From Cystobasidiopsis lactophilus (lineage: Eukaryota > Basidiomycota > Agaricostilbomycetes > Agaricostilbales > Chionosphaeraceae): a DNA stretch of 64,000 nt. Under the pieces are notes generated by a model. The model saw only the letters and a program-made list of their open reading frames with translations. It was not told where the DNA came from and made no database searches. The position numbers and the translations under genes are program-made. The stretch covers positions 2,739,883 through 2,803,882 of the forward strand of contig BCIO01000002.1 of assembly GCA_001599975.1 (NCBI GenBank). The letters are read 5' to 3'. The first letter of the stretch is position 1. Each line of letters begins with the position of its first letter. Shown piece by piece: positions 11,471-24,409 of this stretch.

Positions 11471-12534
11471 TTAGCCGTAGTAGGATCGGTTGGGCACCTG
11501 CGGCTGCATCCGAGTTGCGCTGTAGCCTGAAGCCGCAAATGCAGAGGCCGGCTGGCTGCCGTACCCGCTTCCGCTGCTGAACGCACTGCCCAGCGGCGGC
11601 CTCCCTCTTGAGCCCTTCGACCGAGAAGACGAGGAGGAGTGCAGCGAGAAGTCCGAGCCGGGGAGCGAGAAGGACGATCCAGGCTGGAGGTAAGGCGAAG
11701 ACTTGGAGTAAGGCGACTGGTGGCGTCGGTGGTGGTGATGGGAGCGGCTCCCGTGGCGAGGAGCGTAGGGTGGGGGTGGTTCGGCGTATTCAGAGGGAGG
11801 GTAGGACATCTGCAGGTCGTAGGCCGACATGCCAGCTCCGGAATAAGGGAGGAGTTGGTGAGACCCTGGGTCGACTTGGTGGCTGAATCCGCTCATGAAC
11901 GCGTTGCCCCCGCGAGCCGCCGGGTTTTGAAGCGATCGCTTGTACATCCAGATCATGACGACTCCGAGCAGAGCTGTTCCCCCAACTGTCACCCCGAGGA
12001 TCAGGCCGAGACTGGCAAGAAAGGTTCAGAAGGCGTTCATTCTCCTTGGGCCGCTCGGACTAGGCCAGCACTGGGAGAGGAAGTGACCAACTTGAGCGAG
12101 GTCCCTTTGGTAGCCGCTGATGATGAAGCGCTTGGGTCCGCCAGGGTGGCGACTGCCTCAACGGGCCTTGGCCGCGTAAACGAGAGCTCAGAAAAGGCGC
12201 CAGGTTGGGCTCGTCCAGAAGAGCTCTTGGGGCTTTAGATGCTCTGTGCGCGGAGTAGGAGGCCGGACAGGGTTGGTTGTGCGAGTCCAAGAGCCAGGCG
12301 AGGCGTACACCCCCGAGGGACGACGACGCTGACGCATTCCTCTTGAGGACAAGTTGGCAGACCCTTCCACTCTTTGAGCTGACACGAGACACGAGCCTGG
12401 AAACAGTCCATCGAACGACATCCCAGAAATTCTGTCTGCTCGCTGCTGAGCATCAGGCGTGTCCGGACTGCAACTTGAAGTGGCGAGCCAGACAGACACG
12501 GCGCTCGCACTCCTTGGCGACACCAGAGTAGCAT
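11471..12534 (-). CDS. Single-pass membrane protein with His/Ser-rich cytosolic tail and PPPPY motif
   Basis: Not recognised. The C-terminal exon 11471-12011 is clear. It starts with a transmembrane helix (LGLILGVTVGGTALLGVVMI) and a basic stop-transfer YKRS, then a 150-residue tail with YAEPPPPYAP, a SHHHHRRH run and long Ser/Gly stretches. The preceding exon (about 12092-12226) encodes a Ser/Ala/Thr-rich stalk and joins in phase 2. Further upstream a Cys-rich frame (about 12305-12500) joins through a plausible intron and may be the outer domain. The signal peptide and true start are not resolved; the 12534 limit is a guess. It resembles the architecture of fungal wall sensors or receptors, but without an identifiable WSC or CFEM domain. 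Confidence 0.5.
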
Positions 12535-12656
12535 TTAAAGCATATGAAAGGAAAGCAACAAGCGACAAACGAGAGCCACAGGTCTGAACAAGTTGGTGGT
12601 GGTCGCCCGGGCGAGATGCTTGCGCGTCCAAGGCGGTCTGCAGCGTACGGCCAATC

Positions 12657-14317
12657 ATGTCGAAGATGGAGGTCGACGAGCCTGCAAAGGCAGTTGAGGC
12701 CCAGCCAGAGGCCAAGAGCGATGCGCCCAAGCCGCTGGACGTCGTAGAGAGTGCGTTGTCCAATGCTCATCGCCCAGACCTGGCTCTTGCTGAAATCGAG
12801 GCCGCCAGCTGTCGAGCAATGCCTCGCCGTCCTCGACTCTGCAGTCAGCTTGTTCGAGCCTCGCTTAACCACTCGAGTCCTGCGCACCTTGCCCACCCTG
12901 CGTAAGAGCCTGGACGCAGCAAAGCTCAAGACTGTGGTCAGCCGGAAATACCCAAAAGGTGCGCTCGTTTGCTGCTCCTCGAAGGCGCCCTGGAGCCCAT
13001 GCTTTGCGCACCAGACGACCCGCAGCGCGCCCTGCTGCTGTCATTATTGCCAGATTCGCCCGAGAACGGCCAGGAGGAGGTCAAGGAGAAGGAGGCAAAG
13101 GTTGCTCCCTTGCCAGAGGCCGACATGTTCATCACCTTGCTGGAGATCGTCTTCTTGGTCGACCAAAATCACTTGGAGCAAGCGCTGGCCTTGACGGACA
13201 CGACGGTGCAGAGGCTCCAGGCTCTCAACAGGCGTACCCTCGACCAGCTCGCCGCCCGCATCTACTTCTACTACTCTCGCATTCAAGAGCTGCACGGCGG
13301 ACTCGACAGCTTGCCCCGTATCCGGCCAACGCTGCTGGCTGCACAGCAAACGGCGTCGTTGAGGCGCGATCTCGAGTCCTCGGCCACCCTGCTGAACCTC
13401 CTCCTCCGCAACTATTACGCCCAGAACGCCTTTGACCAAGCCGACAAGCTCATCAGCCGAGTCACTTACCCCGAAGGCGTCAACAACAACCAGCTGGCCC
13501 GGTGGTTGTTTTACGTTGGCCGACTCCGCGCCATCCAGCTTCGCTACACCGAGGCCCACACCCTTCTGCAGCAAGCCATCCGGCGCTGCCCGCAAGCCCA
13601 CACCGCCCCTGGCTTCTACCAAACCACCCATAAGCTGTTCATCGTCGTCGAGCTCCTCATGGGCGACATCCCAGACCGCTCCCTCTTTCGCCACCCCGTC
13701 CTGAAAAAGGCCCTGGCAACGTACCTGCCGATCGTACAATCTGTGCGTATTGGCGACCTGCAAGCTTTCACCTCGCACTTGGCAGCTTCTGCCGCCCAGT
13801 TCAAGGCGGACGGCACCTTCACCCTGATCACCCGCCTGCGCCACAACGTCATCAAGACCGCTCTGCGCACCATCTCCCTGGCCTACTCCCGCATTCCTTT
13901 GCGCATTATTTGCACTAAGCTGGGCTTGGACTCGGAAGAGGAGGCCGAGTACATTGTCGCCAAGGCCATCCGCGACGGCGTTGTCGAAGCCAACCTCGAC
14001 CACGAGAAGGGCTACATGATGAGCTCAGAGGCTACGGATGTCTACGCCACAGCTGAACCCATGCGCGCTTTTGACGAGCGCATTCGGTTCTGCTTGAACC
14101 TGCGAAACGAGTCGGTCAAGGTGCGTGGCGTCTGCTTCCCAGTCTTTCGCTGCCCTTTAACCGAAGCTATGACTTCCAGGCAATGCGCTTCCCCATGCAG
14201 GCTCATAAAAAGGAGCTGGCGAGTGCGGAAGAGGCTCGGGAAAGGGAGAAGGAAATGGCGGCCGACATTTTGGATGGGAACCACGACGACGCAGAGCCTG
14301 ATCTAGACGGCTTTTGA
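12657..14317 (+). CDS. RPN3: 26S proteasome regulatory subunit RPN3 (PSMD3)
   Basis: PCI-domain subunit of the 19S lid. Exons: 12657-12750, 12809-12958, 12985-14120 and 14180-14317 (505 aa). Conserved stretches: RLTTRVLRTLPTLRKSL; TLLNLLLRNYYAQNAFDQAD; the TPR-like VNNNQLARWLFYVGRL; the PCI core TLITRLRHNVIKTALRTISL; EYIVAKAIRDGVVEA; ESVKAMRFP; and an acidic C-terminal tail. The start is the first ATG of an acidic leader; a second ATG three codons on is possible. The junction near 12.96 kb is odd: the frames of exons 2 and 3 join only through a 26-nt GT-AG segment (12959-12984) or a one-base error. Otherwise the gene looks intact. Confidence 0.94.
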
Positions 14318-14661
14318 CCTGCCTTTACAGGGCCATCGAACTTGCTCTTCGGACACCACATCTTGCATTTGATACAATGAACAACAACTACAATATTCCG
14401 GTTACACGTTTTGGGAGCGAGCAGCTCTGGGTCTGCCACGACCCTCATACCCGCATCTCTGATAGCCGAGACGATGAATGCAGCTCCCGGCTCCCCCGAT
14501 CCCTGCTGTTTGCCATCACCTCGGTGGTCTGGCGAATCTGTTCCCGGTCGGATCTTTTTCTTTTGACATATGCTGTCGACGAGGCGAAGACCATAAGACG
14601 ATAATCATAAGGGAGAAAGATAGTGCGCGACAATGTGCAAGACCGAACGTTGGACTGGGAC

Positions 14662-15944
14662 TCAAAAGGGCAGCTCTTGAAGTGGCGACACGTCGTCATT
14701 GAGCTCGGCTTTGACGTGTGCGAAGGGCGTCAATGCGCAAGGATCTTGATATTCATTGGTAGATTTAGGTCCTCCACTTGTGCGAGACTCCGGGATTGGG
14801 AAGAAGTGAAGGCTGGCTGTTGGTTGCGTAGGATTCGACAGTGACGATATTGTGGAGGAGGCTGACGAGGAGCTCCTGGGTGTGTGGGAGGGGTACCCAG
14901 ATATAATAGGGGCGGTCGAGGCTTGAAGGGGTGGCGCAATGTGCCATACCTTGGGCGACGGAGGTGAGACCGGCAGGTCAACGGTTGAAGGAAGAATCAT
15001 GGGCGAAGGAGGGTTTGAAGTGTAAGACGGGGAGGACGACGACAGATAAGACATCGGAGACGCGCAGGCCAACGGTTTATAGTTCTCGAACGGCGGTGAG
15101 GAGAAGGCCGGCACGAAGCCTGTGTACATGGGCTGCGGGGGGACCAAAGGAGGGCGCAGCGGCAGGAGTGCTGGGTCATTGGTAGTTTGGAACGGCCAGT
15201 TTGGCGGCAAAGACCAAAGAGTTGGGTAGGTCAAGCGAGGATCGGCGGGGTGGAACTCGCTGTTACGAAAATGGGGCGGAAGCTTAAATCATGGCTTATC
15301 AGTGCTGTGGAAATGGTCACCCACTTGACGGAATATGACAACGGCGCTTTCGTGTACGCCCACTGTGAGGCAATAGGCGGCGCGATAGATGGAGAATTGG
15401 CAAAGCTGGGCTGCTTTGGGGAGGAATGGGTGGGTACGTAGCGAGCGGTCTGGTGAGCGTCTGGGACGTCGTAGAGAACGGAGGAAGTAGAAGAGCCGTC
15501 GACGGTGAGGTAGGACCAGTCGGAGTAGGAATTGTCGGCAAGCCACACGCTTGAAGACGACGTCGACTGAGGCTCCGTTGCGCGGCGTTTTGAAGGGGGT
15601 GGCCCAGCTGGCGCCGCCGAATTCGAGTAAGGCACACTGGCTTCCAACCAGCCCAGGTCCCGCTTCTGTCCTGGCAAATACTGTAGAGGATCCGAGAGTT
15701 GCCGCTCTTGAGCCCGATTCATGTTGCTCAACTTGAGCTGGAGCAATTCCGCCTCTTCTGTCCGCCGCCGGCTGTACTCCTTGGCCAACATCTCTTGCCG
15801 CTCCTGTCGTCGTTGGCGAAAGTCAGGCAGAGGCTTCCTCCCTCGCTTTCCACCTGATGGCTTCGGACGAGGACAGCCGGTCCCTCCAAGTGGATCGCTC
15901 GACATGCCGGGCAGCGCGTCGGAGTTCTTTGGCGATATGCCCAT
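14662..15944 (-). CDS. Basic coiled-coil protein, possible atypical bZIP regulator
   Basis: Two exons, 15325-15944 and 14662-15259 (405 aa), with a clean 65-nt intron. Residues of about 30-80 are very basic and then helical: KRGRKPLPDFRQRRQ, then RQEMLAKEYSRRRTEEAELL. This is laid out like a bZIP basic region plus leucine zipper, but the invariant Asn of the basic region is replaced and the zipper is short. The rest is low-complexity Ser/Pro/Tyr-rich sequence typical of fungal transcriptional regulators. The start is the first ATG of the frame. A DNA-binding role is inference; it could instead be a structural low-complexity protein. Confidence 0.55.
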
Positions 15945-17232
15945 ATGAGAGTGGCATGTGCCTTGAGGATGGAGCGCAGAGGGAAGAACTGACGTTGCCG
16001 CCTGAGGTGGCCCTCCTAGTTAACACTGCCGGTCGCCGGCGCTTTCACGAGAGAGCGGGTCGGAGATCTGAGTATAACGACATGTGGCTGGCGCGGCAAG
16101 CCAATAAAGTTCCGCCAGCAATCCCCGCCGGGTTGGGTCAAGGGTCGATTAGACAGGATTGAGTTAAAAATGACAGCGCTTCTCCGCTCTCCTATGTACT
16201 TGACCCTCAACTCAAAACCTGGCTTAGCAAGCTTCGACTACGTAGCCCTATGTAGCTGTAGCAATCATCCCATCTGGCAGGAACGTGGAGCAAATGAAAC
16301 GAGTGCGCAGTGACGGTTGCATAAACTGACTCGATCACAGCGGCGATAAAGGCTCCAGCGTCTCACGCCAAGCAGATCAACGAGTGATTGAGCCACAGGA
16401 TCGTTTGCGTTGGGCAGGGTAAGACACGAGAGGGGCACGGCAGCACGAGGCGTGCAGCCAAAAAAAGGAGCCGCGACCGCAGACCCGCACCAAAATATGT
16501 CACTGTCCTATCGGGTACCTACTCTTCCTTTTGTGGCAGAATTGCGGTGGCAAAAGTTCGTGACAATTGTGTGTCTGGCAGCACAAGCAACGGGGGGCCG
16601 CCGAGAGGCTCGACCACAATGGCGCAGGCCAAGGCAAGCTTGACTAATGAGCTTGTGTTGCGACGTGGCGTGAGCTCGCTTAAGCTGCACAGGTGGCGGT
16701 CAAGGACATGCATGTGCTGTGCAGCAGTCCTAGCACGGCGCAAATCCCCTTAAAGTTGGCACATAAGGCAAGCTAAGCGATAGACAAGCGCGGGCTTGTC
16801 AAAATCGACCCTTTTGCCGCCGTGACCCTACGAACGAATCGCAAGTTGTTGGAGTAAGCTGGCTGTGAGAAGATCGCTTCTGAAAAGCTGACGCATGTGC
16901 ACAGGTGGATGAGAAGGGGCAAGCAAATGGGTGTCTGCGCTCGTCCAAGCAAATCTTGCTTCCGTTCGTAGGTCCGAAAGCTTTGTCGCTGGCCCGAACG
17001 CGACTTTGATCATGTACATCAAGTCCAGAGCACCCTTTGGTCCCTTGTAAATCAGCGATCGACCAGCAGCCCGACAAATCTTCGCCGCACATCCGACGTG
17101 ATCCCTGTAGACAGCATGCCAGAGCAGCATGTCTGAACCCAAGGAGCGGCCCCATGTCAACCCAGGGAGACTCTGGAGTTACCTGGATGGAACATCCAAG
17201 GTCCATCGCTGGAATTTTGAGGCCGTAAAAGC

Positions 17233-17261
17233 CCCGGGAAAAGTGTTCGACCGAACCTTCG
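17233..17261 (+). repeat. Inverted repeat arm A (TTCGA-rich)
   Basis: The reverse complement of this segment matches the segment at 18128-18155 at about nine of ten positions, sharing the core TCGAACACTTTTCC. The arms lie about 870 bp apart. Neighbouring copies of GAACCTTCG add further short inverted and direct matches. Confidence 0.6.
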
Positions 17262-17764
17262 CGCTGTCGAACCTTCGCCAGTGCCCTCCAACGACCAGTT
17301 TTGGTGTTCCCGTAGTGTCTGATCTGCTGTTCTGACATACACACCTGCGCCGCCTTGCTTCAAATGGCAAAAAATGCTCAACACGCTCCGACTCGCGTCC
17401 TCTGTTCGTCTTTTTGGCTGGTTGCGGGAGTTTGCATCGCACTCCTTGCTCAGACTTCCGGCTCTTTCGTTGCTTCGAAGAATTTCACTGCCAGTTCTGA
17501 GGCCAGTTGCATGAGGGCGTTGCTGTCGACGTGTACAGGATGGCATGGCTCGGCCTTTCCATCCACCAAGATTCCCTTCTGCATCTTGTCTCAATTCCTG
17601 TCCAAGACGTCTTGTCTATACGAATCATGAGAGTATCAGTACAGCTGACTCCTTCGTGGTCCAATAGAGTACATCCTATATCACGATCTCAACTGGGCTC
17701 CGTTATTGCAAGCTTTGGCAAGCCTAGCAACGAAGCTTCAATGTGGAGCTGTCGTTCCAATGCT

Positions 17765-17850
17765 TGATACAGGGTCTTCTATTGGCATACATCTTGAACC
17801 TGGCGCGCTTCGAAAGCAGTTCGAGCTGTTTGGATTGGGGCAATGAGAGG
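17765..17850 (+). mobile_element. Possible LTR-retroelement fossil (protease-like motif)
   Basis: A short frame contains VPMLDTGSS, resembling the active-site motif of retroelement or retropepsin-like aspartic proteases. No long terminal repeats, reverse transcriptase or integrase were recognised. If it is an element at all, it is a broken and old remnant. A chance match is quite possible. Confidence 0.2.
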
Positions 17851-18127
17851 CGTGCATCAGTCGTCCTCGACACTTTGCGCTTGCCATTGCGATTCACTTG
17901 ATTGACTTCGCTAGTTACCAGTTTAACGAATAACTCATGTGCTCATTTCAGTGCATGAAAGCAGGGAGCCAATGTCCAGCCCGAAAAGTATGGAAGGCTC
18001 AGTCTAGTTTTCAACCTTAGGTCTTTCGCGCTGCTCTTGTATATCCTAGTCCGCAAGTTCGCTGTAGTTTGCTGTTATCACTGGTAGACTTGGCCCACAA
18101 CTTGGTTGTAATTCGAACCTTCGAGCT

Positions 18128-18155
18128 CGAACTTTCGATCGAACACTTTTCCGGG
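18128..18155 (-). repeat. Inverted repeat arm B (TTCGA-rich)
   Basis: Partner of the arm at 17233-17261, in opposite orientation. It is embedded in a further TTCGA-rich stretch up to about 18245 that contains several overlapping short palindromes. Confidence 0.6.
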
Positions 18156-18423
18156 GGTCCAGTCTTGAGGCCTCATTTCGGAAATTTCCCGTAAAAGCGT
18201 AAAAGACATCATCCTCGAGCCATCCTCGAACCTTCGAGCGTTCGAGCGCACTCATTTGCCTTCCCCCAACCATCATGGGCTGCGAGGAGGCGCCAGCGAA
18301 GCGCGCCTCCGAGCCTTTTACATCATGCAAGAAACCGGAGGAGCATATAAGGGNCGGATTGGGATAGNCTGNGGCAGCAGCTGATCAGCAGTGAGGTCGT
18401 GCATTCTCGTCTTCTCCTGTTCT

Positions 18424-18801
18424 CTAGTTCCATAAGGCTTTGCCCATTATAATAGATACACAGCGAGAGCTGGTCCATCCAGGTCCCAGCGCCCACAACT
18501 TGGCGCCTTTAGCTTCTAGTGAAAGACGGCCGCGATTTCTGGACGTTGTGAACGACGAATCATGGCTGCCAGCTGGAATAAACAAGACCCCTGGCTCAGC
18601 ACCCGCCTGGCCACTGCGTCGCTCCACCTTATCCCGTGCATTGTAAGAGACCCAAAGGCTGTACTCATGGTCGAGGAGCAGTGCTTCCAGAGTGGGCAAG
18701 AGGTCTGTGCGACCGGAGACATGGAGGTAGCTGTCACGATGAACCTGCGGCGGGCCAAGCTGCCCAGCGAGCAGGACACTCTCTTGTAGCTTCGAGATCA
18801 T
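18424..18801 (-). CDS. Hypothetical protein, possibly spliced
   Basis: Not recognised. From ATG 18801 the frame encodes about 125 residues. The first 50 look like real coding sequence (ISKLQESVLLAGQLGPP, LPTLEALLLDHEYSLW). The later half is weaker and could be interrupted by an intron starting at a GTCTCT after EYSLW. It diverges from DHH1, whose start lies about 300 bp away, so the position fits a bidirectional promoter. The 3' end and even the gene itself remain uncertain. Confidence 0.35.
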   Translation of the reverse strand: MISKLQESVLLAGQLGPPQVHRDSYLHVSGRTDLLPTLEALLLDHEYSLWVSYNARDKVERRSGQAGAEPGVLFIPAGSHDSSFTTSRNRGRLSLEAKGAKLWALGPGWTSSRCVSIIMGKALWN

Positions 18802-19099
18802 GTCCAAGCAAGTTGAGCGGGAAGTAGCACACAGCACACAGCCAGATGCAACCAGATCGACCGCACGTCGATTGAGTTGAGCAGGAAAAAAGCGAGAGCG
18901 CGGAACTGACTTGGTGGGCGCAAGGAGCAGAGAGATGCTGGTCGCTGTTGGAAGGAGAACTTTTTGTCATAATGTGGTGGGTGCCGGGCAACCGGCTTTC
19001 GCTGCCACAAGTCAGAAGCGTGAGCTGGGAGCTCGACGAAGGGCCTGTGGGCCTTGTCTTGACTCTACCGCTCTTGATTGGCTTCATCACTTCAAAGCT

Positions 19100-21364
<2,265 letters not shown>

Positions 21365-22227
21365 GCCCTCCTCCACACAACGCCCTCTTGATTCTGCACA
21401 ACATCACGCTCTTTACAACACTCTCTTTGCGGCGAATTTTGGACCAAAACTCCTTCAAACTCTAATCGCCAAACCCGGACTTTTTCGTTGGCCCATGTGC
21501 CGCCGACGTGCCACCGCAACTAGCACCCACCCTCCGCTCCTCCCTTTACTTTCTCGCTATCAAGGCTGCGCCGCCCCTGAGCTTCTCTCAGTGACCCGGT
21601 CTGTCTGCCGTCGATGGTCCTCTCTGTACTTCTTTGCAGCAAAGCAAACTTCGTTTTCCGTTTGGGACCGCCGATGTTATTCAGCTTCCCCCTCCAATGC
21701 TCTCAACAGCGCGCGCACAGCCTCCTCCCACCTCCAATACAACCTCGCCAGGGCGGGCAAGGGTCAGCACAGTCAGTTCGGCCACCGGTTTTCTGGCCTT
21801 AGACGTTTGGCAAGAGTTTTGGTCAGGGACGATGGACGACAAACATATGGTGAAAATACGGGCAAAGAACCTCTTCTCCTTTCTCTCTCCTTTCGACAAA
21901 CAACCTCCTCCTCCACGACCTTTCCTCCAAGGCCGCAAGCGGTTTTATCTCCCGGCCCTCCTTCCACGCTGGACTTGTTTTCACGATCGAGTGGCTCTTA
22001 TCAGCTGGTAGATTCATGCAACGGCTGGGGAATTTTTACGCTCGCGGCAGGAATTCTACGCAACTGTCCCCACTCCACCACAACTCGAGAAAAGCTTATG
22101 CAACGGACAGACTGAACGCCACTTGTCCAGTTTACACCACCTCTGTTTCGCAGAACGGCTTCTCAAGGTATGACCGAGCTCCAGGGATGCAGCCAGGCTC
22201 AGGCAGTGACCGTCGCGAGCAGAAATA
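21365..22227. other. DHH1 3' region and CT-rich leader of the EDC1-like gene
   Basis: 863 bp without a supported gene. CT-rich, with CCTCC and TTTC runs typical of fungal promoters. Long open frames across it share that composition and show no motif. Confidence 0.5.
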
Positions 22228-23238
22228 ATGTCTTCAGTGAGCGGCAAGCTCCCAAACGTCAAGTCTCGACCCCAGGCACCCCAACAACGCAAGCCCGCCT
22301 CGCCCATGCCCTCCAAGCTAAAGCTGCCAGCGAGCGCCTCTCGCTCCTCCTCCCGCTCTGGCAACTCGGACGCCGGCCAACGGCGCGCCAACCGCCGAAA
22401 ACATGCCAGTGATTCGACTGACTCGGATAGCGCCAATACCGCGGCGCCAGCGACGTCGCCCGCCAAATCCAAGGTCCACGTTTCAAAGTCAGCTCCGGCG
22501 CTGGCCGCCGCGGTGGACGCCGACCTCTGGGACATGCCGGCCACGCCGTCGAACCGACAGAAGGAGGCGCTGACCTGGCAGCAATCGCTGCTCGCTGCGC
22601 AGCGGCCCGTCTCCACCAAATCGCCCTCCAAGGACGCCACCACTCCTAAGCGCCGCGCCCGCGTCGATTCCGCTGTGGACCTCTCCCCTGATACCGGCGT
22701 GCCTCCGCCCGCATTGATCCTCTCCCGCCCCACGGCCGCCCCGCCCGTCGTCAAGGCCAACAACACGAACCTGACCTGGCAGCAAGAGCTGATGGGCGTC
22801 ACCGCTAGCCAGCCCATCTCGGCCAGCGGCAAGCTGTCGCCGGGAAAGAAGCGAGGGGCAAAGCGCATCGCCACCGCCCTCGATTCCGGCTCGGACTCTG
22901 GCCTCCCGCCTTTGATCAACCAGCTCTCTCTCACCTCGCCCGACGACCCGTTCACGTCCGCCGTACCGCCTCGCAAAGGCTCGCCCATCTTTCCGTCCTC
23001 GTCGCCCGCAGCTGCCGGCTCCAAGAAGAAGCCCAACGTTCGGCCCAAGTCGGTCCAGATCCCGCTGAAGCGGACCCAGTCGGCCAACAACTACGCGGGC
23101 CAAGTGTCGCAGGACGACTCGGGCCTCCCCTCGTCGCGCGGCGTGGCCATGAGCAAGGCGTACGCCGGCCCGGACTTTCACAACTCGCCCTCGGCCTCGT
23201 CCCTGCCCACGCCCTCGTTCCTCAAGTCTAGGGCTTGA
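22228..23238 (+). CDS. EDC1/PNRC-like activator of mRNA decapping
   Basis: Single exon, 336 aa, mostly disordered and rich in Ser, Pro, Ala and Lys. The C-terminus carries YAGPDFHNSPSASSLPTPSF (residues about 312-331). This combines the YAG activation motif with the Leu-Pro-x-Pro segment that in yeast Edc1 and human PNRC2 docks on the Dcp1 EVH1 domain and activates Dcp2. Two copies of LTWQQ(S/E)L, near residues 115 and 182, form an internal repeat of unknown role; the first follows DLWDMPATP. The start is the first ATG. A splice-like GTGAGC lies ten bases into the frame, but no intron is needed. Its position just after DHH1, on the same strand, strengthens the decapping assignment. The motif is seen; binding is inferred from the family. 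Confidence 0.75.
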   Translation: MSSVSGKLPNVKSRPQAPQQRKPASPMPSKLKLPASASRSSSRSGNSDAGQRRANRRKHASDSTDSDSANTAAPATSPAKSKVHVSKSAPALAAAVDADLWDMPATPSNRQKEALTWQQSLLAAQRPVSTKSPSKDATTPKRRARVDSAVDLSPDTGVPPPALILSRPTAAPPVVKANNTNLTWQQELMGVTASQPISASGKLSPGKKRGAKRIATALDSGSDSGLPPLINQLSLTSPDDPFTSAVPPRKGSPIFPSSSPAAAGSKKKPNVRPKSVQIPLKRTQSANNYAGQVSQDDSGLPSSRGVAMSKAYAGPDFHNSPSASSLPTPSFLKSRA

Positions 23239-24409
23239 CCCTGTATCAACAACTTGGTGAGTGCTCCCCAGTGGTTTACTAGTGGTTTTGGGCGGTTGTG
23301 TTTATGCGCATGAGCGAAGTATCAACACGTGTTCTCCTACGTCTCGTCGCTTTTGGCTGTTGCTTGTTTGCTGTCGTTTTCGTCCCCTTCGTGAACCTGT
23401 ATGGCATCTTTCGAATACCTCTTTCGTCTCATCTCCCAGTCCTCGACTTTTTTTTTTTCCACCACCATACCCGGGAAAAACCAACCTGCCCGACTTTGTG
23501 GCAAAACAATCTCTTTCGGCCTTGGCGGCCAATATTCCCCCCTGTCTCTATGTCGCCATTCCACGCTCTTGGGTCTTTTACGATACTGGGGGTTCAAAGC
23601 ATTTTGGTTGTTGGCATGGTGTAGGGAATCATCAACAGTGGTTTTTCTTGGATCGGTGGGGAATAGGGCACTTCAACAGTTTGGATACCTACACCCCAGC
23701 ACAAAATCGCCTCTCTCTGGCCGAATCAATACCCTCCCTCGCCTCTTCGGTGTGGGCTGGTCGCTCCGCCACCCAACCGCCCCCTCGTAACCATCAACTT
23801 TTTTTCCAGCCTATGCACTCGCATCCCAACCTCGAAATCTGGCAACACAAGCCTCAGTTCTTCGGCTGCGCGCCGCCCTGGTCCTGCAAAAGTCTCTCAG
23901 TCATTTCATCAAGCGAGGGAGGCAGAAGAGGTTTTTGGACGCCGCACTGGGTTTCTTACTTGGGAGGTCACTACTCGCATCCACACAAAACATTATTCCT
24001 CTTCGCTCTCTCTTCACAAAAAGCCTGCAAAGCACAGCGTCCTGTCCCTTTTAAATCTTCCACGACCGAGCTTTGGGTGGCGAACTTATTACGTAAACTG
24101 TTCGATCAATAATTTTGTTCGAGAACATTGCGAGACGGTGAGGATTCGATTTCCTGCTTCTTGCTCCTCCACGCTTGAAATTGGTTTTCATCGTTTAATA
24201 CCCCGTCAGTCGCACTCTTTTGGCTGGTGGTTCGAGGCAGTCCCAGGGACGAGGACATGCGAACGAGCGAACCTTGGTGACAGCTTCTCGCTCGTTCCGC
24301 CCCTCTTTGCGTTTCGCCCCTCCTTGGACTGCCTCGACCACTGCGTCTATTGAACATTCGAACTGACCTTGCTTTAATTGAACAGCATCCCCAAAGCCGT
24401 CTTTAAACC
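23239..24409. other. Long intergenic stretch before HSP90
   Basis: 1.17 kb with no supported gene. It is strongly pyrimidine-rich, with a poly-T run near 23450 and repeated CTC/TTC tracts. It should contain the HSP90 promoter; I could not identify clear heat-shock elements by eye. Confidence 0.5.

Larger units (their letters stand above)
15945..18423. other. Gene-poor region with inverted repeats
   Basis: About 2.5 kb with no gene I can support. It holds scattered open frames of up to about 180 codons without known motifs, an imperfect inverted repeat pair near 17.24 and 18.14 kb, and a short retroelement-like protease motif near 17.77 kb. The right end carries three ambiguous bases (18354, 18368, 18372) next to a TATAA-like GCATATAAGG. 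It may be a decayed insertion. Confidence 0.5.

Noticed and set aside
13044-14003. 319-codon open frame on the minus strand
   Set aside because: Antisense to the strongly conserved RPN3 exon 3.
22056-23090. 344-codon open frame on the minus strand
   Set aside because: Antisense shadow of the EDC1-like gene; its openness follows from the GC-rich codon use of the real gene, and it has no recognisable motif.
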